Shown one piece after another: positions 1-7,924 of a stretch of 38,300 nt of DNA. This DNA is from Marinitoga hydrogenitolerans DSM 16785 (lineage in GTDB: Bacteria > Thermotogota > Thermotogae > Petrotogales > Petrotogaceae): assembly GCF_900129175.1 (NCBI RefSeq), contig NZ_FQUI01000018.1:1-38300 (forward strand). Direction: 5' to 3'. The notes under the pieces are model-generated. The model had not been told where the DNA came from. It saw only the letters and a list, made by a program, of their open reading frames with translations, and did not search any database. Positions within the stretch are counted from its first letter, which is position 1. Every line of letters starts with the position of its first letter. The position numbers and the translations under genes were made by a program.

Positions 1-167
1 ATTCTCTTAGATATCATAATCCTATTTTCAAAGAATATTACTGGAAAAAGTTTAATGAATCTAATTCTCATCGTCATATGAGAGCTCTTGTATTAAGCGG
101 TAGAAAATTTGTCAATCTTATTTTTTATTTACTTAAAAACAATGTACCTTATATTCCCATGAAATAA
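1..167 (+). CDS. IS110-family transposase, C-terminal end (cut by window start)
   Basis: The open frame enters from the left edge (first complete codon at 3) and stops at 165-167. The visible 54 residues contain HNPIFKEYYWKKF, then HRHMRALVLSGRKFVNLIFYLL and NNVPY. This is the usual end of the IS110/IS1111 transposase_20 domain (NP..r.yY..l, then the R..A....arK....i...l....pY block), which carries the serine-dependent recombinase activity that moves the element. The rest of the gene and the left end lie outside the window, so intactness cannot be judged. About 180 bases of pyrimidine-rich DNA separate it from infB, and the right end of the element must be in there. Confidence 0.72.
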   Translation, partial: SLRYHNPIFKEYYWKKFNESNSHRHMRALVLSGRKFVNLIFYLLKNNVPYIPMK

Positions 168-310
168 TTTTTTCTCATCCTTGTTTTATTATTTATTTTC
201 TTTTATTTTTGAATTTCAATATTCTCAAACTATTAGCTTCTTTTATAGCTAATTATTTCCTTTTTGCTCTTTTTTACTGATTTGACTCCCTACCGGAAAT
301 CTTCAACATT
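168..310. other. Pyrimidine-rich gap between IS110 transposase and infB
   Basis: No convincing gene is present. The plus strand is dominated by T and C runs. The right end of the IS110 element should fall here, but such elements lack conspicuous terminal inverted repeats, so I cannot place the boundary. Confidence 0.4.
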
Positions 311-337
311 AAAAGCAAGCTCGCATTTAGCGAGCTT
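311..337 (-). terminator. Intrinsic terminator of infB
   Basis: Positions 317-324 (AAGCTCGC) pair perfectly with 330-337 (GCGAGCTT) around a 5-nt loop. On the minus strand the stem is followed by GCTTTTAA, and it sits just 13 nt past the infB stop codon. Confidence 0.7.
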
Positions 338-350
338 AATATATATTATA

Positions 351-2516
351 TTATTCTTCTTTACCAAATTCCAAAGTTCTTTCAACCTGGATAAATTTGT
401 AAAATTCCATTTCATCACCCTCATTAATATCATCAAAATTCAGAATTTTAATACCACATTCCTTTGGCGCCTCAATTCTTTTAACCTCATCTTTATAATG
501 TCTCAATGATTCTATTTTTCCATCATATACTAATTTCCCCTGTCTATATAACCTTACTCCACCATCTCTTTCAACATATCCTTCTTTTAATTGTATCCCT
601 GCAATATTACCAACCTTTTTAATTCTAAACACTTGTTTTACTTCCCCAGCACCTGTAATTTCTTCTTTTTCTTCAGGCTCCAACATACCCTGTAATGCTT
701 TTTTCAAATCATCTATTAAATTAAAAATAATATCATATCTCTTAATTTGAATATTTTCGTGTTCTGCATATTTCACCGCACCACTATCTGCTTTTACTCT
801 AAATCCTAAAATAACAGCATTAGAAGCGGTTGCTAACATAACATCACTTTTTGTTATAGCACCAATACCACCATGAATAACTTGCAATTCTATTTCTGGA
901 TTTTCAAGTTTTGCTATAGCATTTTTCAATGCTTCTAATGAACCAAATGTATCTGCTTTTAAGATAATATTTAATGTTTTTTGCTCTCCTTCTTCTTGCA
1001 TCATTTTTAATGCATCTTCAAGTCTTATATGCCTTTTTTGAACAACTTTTTCTTCAAGCGCTTTTTTCTTTTCGACATAGTCTTTAGCTTCATGTAAGGT
1101 TTTTACTCCATATAATATTGAGTGCATATCTGGAACTTCTTCAAATCCAAGAATTTGTACTGGATCTGAAGGTCCTGCAACCTTTACGTTTTTACCATTT
1201 GGATCAATCATCCTTCTAACTTTTCCAAATGTACTACCAGCTACAAAATAATCTCCAACTTTTAATTTTCCATCTTTAATTATAGTGGTTGCAACTGGTC
1301 CTAAAAATTTATCTAATTTACTCTCTATTATAACCCCTCTGGCTAATCCTTCAGGATAACATCTTATTTCTTGCATTTCAGCAACCAATAATATCATTTC
1401 CAATAATTCATCTATACCCTGACCAGCTTTTGCAGAAATAGGAACTGTAATTGTATCTCCACCCCAATCTTCTGGAATGAGATTTAATTTTGCAACCATT
1501 TGTTGCTTTGTTAAATCAATATTTGCATTAGGTTTATCAATTTTATTTATCGCAACAATTATTGGAACATTTGCATTTTTAGCGTGATTATACGCTTCAA
1601 TTGTTTGAGGCATTACACCATCATCAGCTGCTATAATCAATACAACTATATCAGTTGCTTGAGCTCCTCTAGCTCTCATTTCTGTAAAAGCTTCGTGTCC
1701 AGGTGTATCTATAAACGTTATCTTTTTTCCTTCATAATTTACTTGATAAGCACCTATTGATTGTGTAATTCCACCAGCTTCTTTTTCTGCAACTTTTGTG
1801 TTTCTTATATTATCAAGTAAAGTTGTTTTACCATGATCAACATGTCCCATTATAGTAACCACTGGTGCTCTTTCAATTAATTTATCTTCATTTTCTTCAT
1901 ACAAATTCTTCCATCTTTCCTTCAAAACATCTTCTGGATCGATCTTTTCAGATTTTGTTTCTTTAACTTTTGGATCAATTGTTTCTTCCACTATTTCAAT
2001 CAAAGCATTAAACATCATTGCAATTTCTTCAGCTTGTTCCTCTGTTAATAATTGTCCAGGTCTTAAAACTTTACCTTTCATAAAAAACTCTTTTATAATA
2101 TCATTTTGACCTTTTCCTAATTTATTAGCAAGAATATCCAATTTTAATTCTGATTTTGTAAGTTTTATTTCTTTTATTTCTTCTATTTCTGTTTTCTCTT
2201 CTTTTTTATTATAATTTTTTGATGTTTTTTTACCATGTTTCTGAAATTTTTGCTTTTTATTTTTATCATATCTTTTTGTTTCTTTCTTTTTAATTTCTTC
2301 CTTTTTTACTAGCGAAGATTTTTCTTCTTTCTTTTCTTCTTTTTTGTTTTTAACTTTTTCAGCTTCATAATATTCTTTTATAGCTTTAACGTCTTCATCT
2401 TCTAAAGAAGACATATGACTTTTTAAATTATATCCTAAATCCTTTAATTCTTCTAAAAATTCCTTTGCATGTTTTCCAAGCTCTTTGGCCAATTGGTATA
2501 CCCGCGTCTTAGACAA
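351..2516 (-). CDS. infB: Translation initiation factor IF-2
   Basis: IF-2 is the GTPase that brings initiator fMet-tRNA to the 30S subunit and promotes 50S joining. The N-terminus has the IF2_N helical domain ([16 protein letters not shown]), then a Lys/Glu-rich linker, a second IF2_N-like segment, and the G domain with GHVDHGKT (about residues 224-231), DTPGHEAF and NKID. Domains II-IV follow to the C-terminus. The open frame reaches a TTG at 2531, but I prefer the TTG at 2514-2516. It lies 4 nt after a perfect GGAGGTGAT, and the protein then starts directly at the conserved [12 protein letters not shown]. This gives 721 residues and an 8-bp overlap with the upstream L7Ae-like gene, so the two are probably translationally coupled. 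IF-2 proteins often have a longer linker; this short form is typical of thermophiles. Confidence 0.96.
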   Translation of the reverse strand: MSKTRVYQLAKELGKHAKEFLEELKDLGYNLKSHMSSLEDEDVKAIKEYYEAEKVKNKKEEKKEEKSSLVKKEEIKKKETKRYDKNKKQKFQKHGKKTSKNYNKKEEKTEIEEIKEIKLTKSELKLDILANKLGKGQNDIIKEFFMKGKVLRPGQLLTEEQAEEIAMMFNALIEIVEETIDPKVKETKSEKIDPEDVLKERWKNLYEENEDKLIERAPVVTIMGHVDHGKTTLLDNIRNTKVAEKEAGGITQSIGAYQVNYEGKKITFIDTPGHEAFTEMRARGAQATDIVVLIIAADDGVMPQTIEAYNHAKNANVPIIVAINKIDKPNANIDLTKQQMVAKLNLIPEDWGGDTITVPISAKAGQGIDELLEMILLVAEMQEIRCYPEGLARGVIIESKLDKFLGPVATTIIKDGKLKVGDYFVAGSTFGKVRRMIDPNGKNVKVAGPSDPVQILGFEEVPDMHSILYGVKTLHEAKDYVEKKKALEEKVVQKRHIRLEDALKMMQEEGEQKTLNIILKADTFGSLEALKNAIAKLENPEIELQVIHGGIGAITKSDVMLATASNAVILGFRVKADSGAVKYAEHENIQIKRYDIIFNLIDDLKKALQGMLEPEEKEEITGAGEVKQVFRIKKVGNIAGIQLKEGYVERDGGVRLYRQGKLVYDGKIESLRHYKDEVKRIEAPKECGIKILNFDDINEGDEMEFYKFIQVERTLEFGKEE

Positions 2517-2844
2517 TTGAATCACCTCCAACGTTCACTACCTCTTTAATTCCATTAACTATATTTTCATCTAGGACTCCTACAACACTTATCTCATCCT
2601 TCCCCAATGCCCTACCTAATTGTTCTTTCGTATAGTTAGATAATAAAACATAAGGAACCTTGTGAGACTGACATCTTTTTATAGTATCTTCTTTTATTGA
2701 TTCACCTACATCAGAAGCTATAATAATAAATTTTTTTCTTCTTTTTGGATTTCTAATATACTCTCTAATATTATCTTTTCCAAAAATAATTTTCCGCATT
2801 CGAGAGGCAAACCCTAAGAGGTTTACAACCTTCTGTTCATTCAT
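2509..2844 (-). CDS. L7Ae/L30e-family RNA-binding protein (YlxQ-like)
   Basis: A 111-residue protein with the L7Ae/L30e/Gadd45 fold pattern: an N-terminal [20 protein letters not shown] segment, a central strand FIIIASDVG, and [20 protein letters not shown] near the middle. Members bind kink-turn or related RNA structures. In many bacteria a member (YlxQ) sits between nusA-ylxR and infB, exactly as here ahead of infB. The start is the ATG at 2844 after GGGGGT. nusA and ylxR do not precede it: a promoter-like sequence lies just upstream and the next DNA is an insertion-sequence remnant, so the usual operon has been split in this genome. The precise RNA target is unknown. Confidence 0.85.
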   Translation of the reverse strand: MNEQKVVNLLGFASRMRKIIFGKDNIREYIRNPKRRKKFIIIASDVGESIKEDTIKRCQSHKVPYVLLSNYTKEQLGRALGKDEISVVGVLDENIVNGIKEVVNVGGDSIV

Positions 2845-2876
2845 TCTTTTACCCCCAATTTTCTCTTTCTAAAGTA

Positions 2877-2905
2877 ATTATAACATATAAAATAGGAATA
2901 AAGAA
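2877..2905 (-). promoter_or_regulatory. Probable promoter of the L7Ae-like gene and infB
   Basis: A perfect minus-strand -10 hexamer TATAAT lies at 2877-2882. A weak -35 (TTCTTT) lies 17 nt upstream at 2900-2905. It is 33 nt before the L7Ae-like start codon. Confidence 0.45.
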
Positions 2906-2993
2906 ATGTTCATTATATCATAGAAATTAAATAACAAATCCTTAACAAAGGAATATCTATAAAATAGAATACCGTATTCACCACTTACAAGAT

Positions 2994-3022
2994 TTGGACA
3001 AAAAATAAGAAAGTGATATCAT
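2994..3022 (+). promoter_or_regulatory. Promoter-like sequence in the IS remnant
   Basis: TTGGAC (2994-2999), a 17-nt spacer and TATCAT (3017-3022). It reads toward the truncated transposase and the small gene pair at 3173-3831, and could drive them because no terminator intervenes. Confidence 0.4.
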
Positions 3023-3052
3023 AAAATTGAAAAAAAGAAAGGGGTTTTTTTA

Positions 3053-3145
3053 ATGAGAAAACGAACTAGTTATGAACCTGAATTTAAGTTGTCTTTTTCA
3101 GCAATGCTGAAAGGAATTATGTTTCTTTATTATAAAATCAATTAA
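3053..3145 (+). pseudogene. IS3-type transposase OrfA remnant
   Basis: A 30-codon frame preceded by AAAGGGG begins MRKRTSYEPEFKL, the standard start of IS3-family OrfA helix-turn-helix proteins. It then runs into unrelated residues and stops. The upstream CTTACAAGATTTGGACA resembles the end of such elements, so the left end and first 13 codons of an IS3-type element seem to survive next to foreign DNA. The rest of the transposase is absent from the window. The 15-nt perfect palindrome TTCAGCAATGCTGAA (3097-3111) lies just after the break. The assignment rests on a short motif only. Confidence 0.5.
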
Positions 3146-3172
3146 AGTAAACTTTTCACAGGAGGTGGCTTT

Positions 3173-3502
3173 ATGGGCATTAGAATGGATGCTATTTATG
3201 AAGGAAATGTTAGTGGGTATGGACATGTCAATCAAGGAAAATACGTTACAGGTTCAGAAGCTTGGGAAAAACTTCAGCAAAAAAATGCTCAAAAAATTGA
3301 AGAATTTAACCAAAAAGGTATTGAAGGATGGAAAGAAACTAAAGAAGCAGCAAAGTGGGGAGGAATTGGCGGGGCAATAGGATATCTTGGATTGGCAGCC
3401 GTTAGTTCTAATCCAATTACGTTATCAGGGTTGGCTGGAGGAATAGTTCTTGGAGCAATCGAAGGAGCAATAACTTCTGATATAGCTTCGTGGGGTAAAT
3501 GA
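3173..3502 (+). CDS. Small Gly-rich protein, candidate bacteriocin-like peptide
   Basis: A 109-residue protein with a strong ribosome site (GGAGGTGGCTTT) before the ATG. Residues 1-60 are polar and Lys/Glu-rich. Residues about 61-103 form a hydrophobic Gly/Ala-rich stretch with repeated small-x3-small spacing (GGIGGAIGYLGLA, LAGGIVLGAIEGAITSD). That pattern is seen in pore-forming class II bacteriocins and small membrane-active peptides. There is no classical signal peptide, and no clear double-glycine leader at the usual position. The next gene overlaps by 4 bp (ATGA) and encodes a 110-residue multi-pass membrane protein, the arrangement expected of a toxin with its immunity protein. No transporter or processing peptidase is nearby. 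The function is inferred from composition and context only; a membrane-stress or secretion-related protein is also possible. Confidence 0.5.
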   Translation: MGIRMDAIYEGNVSGYGHVNQGKYVTGSEAWEKLQQKNAQKIEEFNQKGIEGWKETKEAAKWGGIGGAIGYLGLAAVSSNPITLSGLAGGIVLGAIEGAITSDIASWGK

Positions 3503-3831
3503 TAATGAATAAAAAAATATTATTTAAAGTTATTAAAAGTATAAGCCCTTTAATATTATTAACCGTAATAATTAAAAAATTTAGTGATTATCCAGTTTCA
3601 ACAAAAGATCTTATAGGATATATTTTAATTTTTAGTTCCATTTTATTTGCGATGTTTAATTTACAGGAAAACTATAACATTAATAATAAAATAATAACTA
3701 AACAACTTATTATTTTATTTGTTATAAATAATTTCTTCTTTTTATGGGGGGCCCTGCCCGTGGTTATGGCTATGAATATAGTTTCTATTTTTATATATTT
3801 TGAAAAATTACCCGGCATGAAAAAAGATTAA
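3499..3831 (+). CDS. Small four-helix membrane protein, candidate immunity protein
   Basis: A 110-residue, very hydrophobic protein with about four membrane segments (near residues 10-25, 36-53, 66-82 and 84-101), short loops and basic ends. I do not recognise a named family. Its ATG overlaps the stop of the Gly-rich gene as ATGA, and a second in-frame ATG follows at 3505. Either could be used after GGGGT. Size, topology and tight coupling match many bacteriocin immunity proteins, but those families are too diverse to assign by eye. A terminator follows at 3905-3931, so the two genes form a compact unit of their own. Confidence 0.5.
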   Translation: MIMNKKILFKVIKSISPLILLTVIIKKFSDYPVSTKDLIGYILIFSSILFAMFNLQENYNINNKIITKQLIILFVINNFFFLWGALPVVMAMNIVSIFIYFEKLPGMKKD

Positions 3832-3904
3832 TAAAAATATCTCCAAGAAACATTTCAGGAGAAAGAAATACTCGTTGAATTTATTAACATGCATCAATAT
3901 TGAT

Positions 3905-3931
3905 AAAAATGCCGGAACTTCCGGCATTTTT
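3905..3931 (+). terminator. Intrinsic terminator after the small gene pair
   Basis: The 11-bp stem AAAAATGCCGG / CCGGCATTTTT has a 5-nt loop and ends in a T run. It is symmetric and could also stop minus-strand transcription from the pseudogene at 4005-4422. Confidence 0.8.
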
Positions 3932-4004
3932 ATTATTTTACCTTTGATGGACTTTCAAAATCTGTTTTTATAAAATATATGTTTATTTTTATATAAAAGT
4001 ATAT

Positions 4005-4422
4005 TTACTTAGACGTTTTTTCTATATAATGATTAAAATCAAGGTCTATATAATTAAATGATTTTTTAATTTTATTTGCCCAATTTAATGTAATAGGATG
4101 TTCTATTCTTGACAAAATCATTGTCTCTAAGCCTAAACTTTCAGTAACTTTTAAATACTCAGAAGTTTTTAATAATCCCCCAAATTTTGTGATTTCAAAT
4201 ACCAATCCTGCAGAAATATTTTTTAATCTTATTATATCCTGAAGTGTTTTAAAGGATTCATCCAAAAAAACAGAGTATTTCGTCAAAAGGTCTTTTACTG
4301 CAAATTCACTCCCAACAGGTATTTGAATCAATTTTGAAAACCGCATGTTTTATCCATTCTTTCTTTAAATATTTTAATATATTTCTTTCCTGCCAATAAT
4401 ATACATCTCTTTTTCTATTCAT
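4005..4422 (-). pseudogene. Internally deleted copy of the enolase-superfamily gene at 9993-10925
   Basis: The minus-strand sequence from the ATG at 4420-4422 matches the first 34 codons of the full gene at 9993-10925, including its GGAGGAAAATT ribosome site. It then jumps at 4321/4320 to the part encoding PIGSEFAVKDLL and continues to the same C-terminal IEKTSK. About 515 bp are missing, which is not a multiple of three, so the N-terminal frame stops at 4306-4308. An open frame of 113 codons remains for the C-terminal part, starting at 4346 within the junction region, but has no proper start. The lost part contains the first two metal ligands of the full enzyme, so no enzyme activity is expected. 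The copy is a close but not identical paralogue, so it is an old duplication or the scar of a recombination event. Confidence 0.88.
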
Positions 4423-4488
4423 AATTTTCCTCCGTTTGTGTTCAAAAAAATTTTTTAAATCAATTATATGCTATGATTATTATATTAA

Positions 4489-5727
4489 TTAAAATTCTGC
4501 TTTTGCAGATATGAATAAATAATAATTTTCAAAATCCATATCAAAATCATGCCCTATTTTAAGTTCTGCAAGAATATTACTATTAATAAATTCGACTCCA
4601 ATTTTATAACCTAAATTATTTGAATTATCATAATACACATCTGTTAAAATATTTATATCTTCTAAAATTGGTAAATTTAAGTCACCTATTAAAAAATATG
4701 TATTTTCAGATATATTATAATTTCCGCTTATTTCTAAAAGTGATGTTATCTTTGAATAAAACTCTATATTCTTATTTACAAGAGTATAAATACCTTCGAT
4801 ATATAAATTATCATTAATAAAATCTGCTTTTAAATATTCCAAAGAATCTGAATATTTACCTTCAATACCAACATTCAAAGTTTCCGCTCTTATATATAAA
4901 TTCATTGTAGTTTCATCAGTTGCAGGTAAGTATCCTAAATAAATATATGTATTTTCAAAACCTACCTTTGCAGTAGTGAAATACTTTAATTCATTATTTT
5001 CAGAATAAATATCAACAACAACATCAGCTACTCTTAATTTAATACCACCATAAAATCCTGATTTATTATATTCAATATTGGTTTCATAAAATTTCCATAA
5101 AGTATTAGCTGATGAATTATTGAATAATCCAAAAACAAATCTATTATTCTCCCATCTTACTTTTAATGACTCTAATCTAAATTGCCACGAACTGTTATCC
5201 GCGACCAAATTAGCTTCAAATTTCATACCTGATTTTTCAGGATTTATTTTTAAATTAAAAACATGACTTAAAGTTGGTGTTTTCAATGAATATGTGTCGG
5301 TATCTATCTTTGATTTTAAATCGAACACATATGATCCACTTATAATACCAAATTCTTGTTTAGTTGCTTTTTTTATTTTTAACTCGCCATTTTCTAAAAC
5401 TAATGAAAATGCACCATTTTTCCCACCAAACCCATCTGGTGCATAGTCTGGAGCTTCTGGATCTTCTTTCCAATCTGTTCCATTTATTACAAATTTATAT
5501 TGATAGTCACCTGGTGAAAGTTTCAATGTTATCCTCCATAGTCCACCTTTTATTTTTTTCATTTGCAATGCTGTAGAATCCCAATTATTGAAACTACCAG
5601 CTAAATATACAGAAGAAGCTGTTAAATCCTTATACTCAAAAACTACAACACCTTTATACACATATACCTTAGAAAAAGACACTATTGATAATATAATTAA
5701 AAATGCTGTTAATAATACTTTTTTCAT
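4489..5727 (-). CDS. CBM48-type domain fused to an outer-membrane beta-barrel
   Basis: A 412-residue exported protein. The signal peptide (MKKVLLTAFLIILSIVSFSK) is followed by a CBM48/AMPK-type glycan-binding domain at about residues 20-115: SVYLAGSFNNWDS, an LWRITLKL strand, GDYQYKFVINGTDW and DPEAPDY. The rest is about 300 residues of alternating strands ending in ISAKAEF, and a terminal Phe is the usual mark of outer-membrane barrels. I infer a barrel that displays a starch/glycogen-binding module at the outer envelope. The chosen ATG (5727) lies 4 nt after GGAGGTGTG; the longer frame to 5736 starts inside that ribosome site. The gene is last in an operon with 5740-7125 and 7122-7853. The barrel portion matches no family I can name. 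Confidence 0.75.
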   Translation of the reverse strand: MKKVLLTAFLIILSIVSFSKVYVYKGVVVFEYKDLTASSVYLAGSFNNWDSTALQMKKIKGGLWRITLKLSPGDYQYKFVINGTDWKEDPEAPDYAPDGFGGKNGAFSLVLENGELKIKKATKQEFGIISGSYVFDLKSKIDTDTYSLKTPTLSHVFNLKINPEKSGMKFEANLVADNSSWQFRLESLKVRWENNRFVFGLFNNSSANTLWKFYETNIEYNKSGFYGGIKLRVADVVVDIYSENNELKYFTTAKVGFENTYIYLGYLPATDETTMNLYIRAETLNVGIEGKYSDSLEYLKADFINDNLYIEGIYTLVNKNIEFYSKITSLLEISGNYNISENTYFLIGDLNLPILEDINILTDVYYDNSNNLGYKIGVEFINSNILAELKIGHDFDMDFENYYLFISAKAEF

Positions 5728-5739
5728 TAAACACACCTC

Positions 5740-7125
5740 CTAAAAGCCTGTTTTAACTGTTAAAGATAATTGTTTTTTAAACTCTTTTGACGCACCGAAA
5801 TTTCCATCACCAATCCCTAATAATAATTCCATATTAGAAAAGCCTGTATATTTTGCTTCTAAATACATAGTTTTATATCTCTCTATTACTCCATATATAT
5901 ACATGCCTTTTCCAAATAGATTTAAATTCCCAAATGATTTTGATAATGAACCATATAACACCTCGGAAAAACCTCCACCGTACACTGTTGAATTTTCTAT
6001 ATTAACATCTTTATTTCCAAAAATATAGGATATATCATAATAATAACCTAGTAAATTCCCTTTTAAATTTGAAGAAAATGAGAAATCACCATATTTCTTG
6101 ATATTAGTCCAATCATCTTCTATTCCTTTTTTATATACCGATAAATTCAACTTACCAAATAGTGGTAAATCAAATGGTAAGTTTATTGTCCATTCCAGAT
6201 CGTTTAAATTATAGTTATCATTCACAACAGGTATTCCTATGTAAAGATAATTATAGTTATTATAATTTAAATAACCTTTTAATTGACTTAGAGAAAAATT
6301 TTCAACGGAAATCTTGTTATTTTTAAAATAATAATCAAAATCAACATTAATCCCTACATTGTTTAAGGTTAACTCATTTCTAATATTATTATAAAAACTA
6401 TCAGGCAGATATGTTTTATTAAAAGCTGGAGCCAAATATTTTAAAAATATCGCATTACTAATTCTACCTAAATTTACTCTATTACCCAAAAAAAGAAGAT
6501 AATTATCTTCTAAATAAAACTCATCTTTATCATATGAATAACCAAATTCACCAAAAAATTGTGTTTTACCTAAATTTAAATTGTAATCATAAAACCTCCA
6601 GTTTATATAATTATATTTTGTGTAATATTCTTTCGAGTAAATAAAGCTATAATAAAAGTTTCCTAAAGGAATTCCTCTAACATGTGAAATCAAAAATGAT
6701 GAAGATCCTCCATCTTTTTTAAATAAAAAATTTTCTGTGTTTCCTATTGGAAGGTCATATTTTAATACTAATCCATCGACCGCCCCTATTTTTTCATTAT
6801 TAAACGCATTTATCCAATCAGTTGTATTAACACTTTTTTTCTTCCATAACGTTTTAAATAAGTTACTCCCGAATTTAAAATCAAACTCACCATCTGTAAT
6901 ATAATATTTATCATCATCACCTTTATTCAAATTTAAACTACCGGAAAAATCCGAACCGTCCGGTTTAATATACAAATCTAATTTTAACCCATTATAATAA
7001 AACTGTGCGGGAGATGATTCCATGGTGTATGTCCATGAAGTTTCAAAATAACCATTAATTTGAATATCCGATAATCCAATTATAAATAATAATAATAAAA
7101 ATAGTATAATTATTATTTTTCTCAT
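5740..7125 (-). CDS. Putative outer-membrane beta-barrel protein
   Basis: A 461-residue protein with an N-terminal signal peptide (KIIIILFLLLLFIIGLSD) and then amphipathic strands throughout, rich in Tyr, Phe, Asn and Gly, ending in LTVKTGF. The C-terminal Phe, the aromatic strands (FYYSFIYSKEYYTKYNYINWRFYDYN) and the lack of cysteine suggest a porin-like barrel of the toga. I cannot assign a family. Its start overlaps the stop of the upstream starch-binding-like lipoprotein (ATGA at 7122-7125) and the downstream CBM-barrel gene starts 12 nt after its stop. The three are therefore a single unit, probably for glycan capture or uptake across the outer envelope. Confidence 0.7.
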   Translation of the reverse strand: MRKIIIILFLLLLFIIGLSDIQINGYFETSWTYTMESSPAQFYYNGLKLDLYIKPDGSDFSGSLNLNKGDDDKYYITDGEFDFKFGSNLFKTLWKKKSVNTTDWINAFNNEKIGAVDGLVLKYDLPIGNTENFLFKKDGGSSSFLISHVRGIPLGNFYYSFIYSKEYYTKYNYINWRFYDYNLNLGKTQFFGEFGYSYDKDEFYLEDNYLLFLGNRVNLGRISNAIFLKYLAPAFNKTYLPDSFYNNIRNELTLNNVGINVDFDYYFKNNKISVENFSLSQLKGYLNYNNYNYLYIGIPVVNDNYNLNDLEWTINLPFDLPLFGKLNLSVYKKGIEDDWTNIKKYGDFSFSSNLKGNLLGYYYDISYIFGNKDVNIENSTVYGGGFSEVLYGSLSKSFGNLNLFGKGMYIYGVIERYKTMYLEAKYTGFSNMELLLGIGDGNFGASKEFKKQLSLTVKTGF

Positions 7126-7853
7126 TGAGAATCACCAACCTTAATTTCTTCAATCTCCACATAACTAATTAAAGAATAAAATTTAATCTTAAATCCTGTC
7201 ACATTATTTTTAAAAGTATATTTTTGATTTTGAGATGAATCAGAATATACTTCACCATTATATATCATTTGCCATGGCATCCAAGTTGTCGAAACAGGAA
7301 TTTTATATTCTATATTATCTCCTTTGTTATATGAAGAATTAATAGTTATTTCAAAGTAATCACCCATCTTATTCATTTGTTTTGGAGTCCAATTGTTAAA
7401 AGTACCTGCTGCGTACCAGTTCATATTTAATTTTGTATCATCTCCTACTCCTACGGCTTTTCCCGCTTCTAATTTATCCAGATCTAGATATACTGTAATC
7501 TGATTTTGAGTTACTGCTGATTTTAATATTGGAATAGAATCTGAAACAATATTACCGTCACTTTTTACATAATATACCTTATAATATCCAATATTAAACT
7601 TATTTCCATTATTATCAATTTCATTAAATATTATATTTGATGCATCGATAGTTGCTTTATATAATTTCAAATTTTCATCGTATGTAAATTTACTATTTTC
7701 TATCAATGTTTTATCATCTGTTTGTAACCAATTATTCCCGTCGTATCCTACATATATACCTTCAGGAACAGATAAATCAAGAACTTTCATTAAACAACTA
7801 GAAAAAATAAAAAGTATAGATAATAGAAATAATAAAAAGTATATTTTTTTCAA
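7122..7853 (-). CDS. Lipoprotein with a starch-binding-like domain
   Basis: A signal peptide with lipobox (ILFIFSSC) makes this a lipid-anchored protein of about 243 residues. The C-terminal half contains NWYAAGTFNNWTPKQMNKMG, EITINSS and later strands. This GxFNNWxP pattern is characteristic of CBM48/CBM20-like and SusE/F-like starch-binding modules. The N-terminal half (VPEGIYVGYDGNNWLQTDD) may be another small beta domain. The open frame extends to 7868, but GGAGGTGAT covers its first codons, so I choose the TTG at 7853, 4 nt after that site. It is the first gene of the three-gene operon with the two barrel genes. No catalytic residues are recognised, so a binding role is inferred. Confidence 0.72.
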   Translation of the reverse strand: MKKIYFLLFLLSILFIFSSCLMKVLDLSVPEGIYVGYDGNNWLQTDDKTLIENSKFTYDENLKLYKATIDASNIIFNEIDNNGNKFNIGYYKVYYVKSDGNIVSDSIPILKSAVTQNQITVYLDLDKLEAGKAVGVGDDTKLNMNWYAAGTFNNWTPKQMNKMGDYFEITINSSYNKGDNIEYKIPVSTTWMPWQMIYNGEVYSDSSQNQKYTFKNNVTGFKIKFYSLISYVEIEEIKVGDSQ

Positions 7854-7875
7854 AAACATCACCTCCATTTACTTT

Positions 7876-7904
7876 AAAAAAACCCACCCCAAATTTGAGG
7901 TGGG
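7876..7904 (-). terminator. Intrinsic terminator between the lipoprotein gene and the barrel operon
   Basis: CCCACCCCAAA at 7883-7893 pairs with TTTGAGGTGGG at 7894-7904. The single mismatch becomes a G-U pair in minus-strand RNA, and seven U residues follow (7876-7882), so it works on the minus strand. It ends the 7925-9814 transcript, perhaps partially, before the next three genes. Confidence 0.85.
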
Positions 7905-7924
7905 GATATTAATCATGAAATATT

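Noticed and set aside
264-509. 81-codon plus-strand frame over the infB end
   Set aside because: It overlaps the infB coding sequence and its terminator, has no ribosome site and a low-complexity product.
3165-3380. 71-codon frame in another frame of the Gly-rich gene
   Set aside because: Its start lies inside the ribosome site of the real gene at 3173 and the product is Lys/Met-rich, without domain features.
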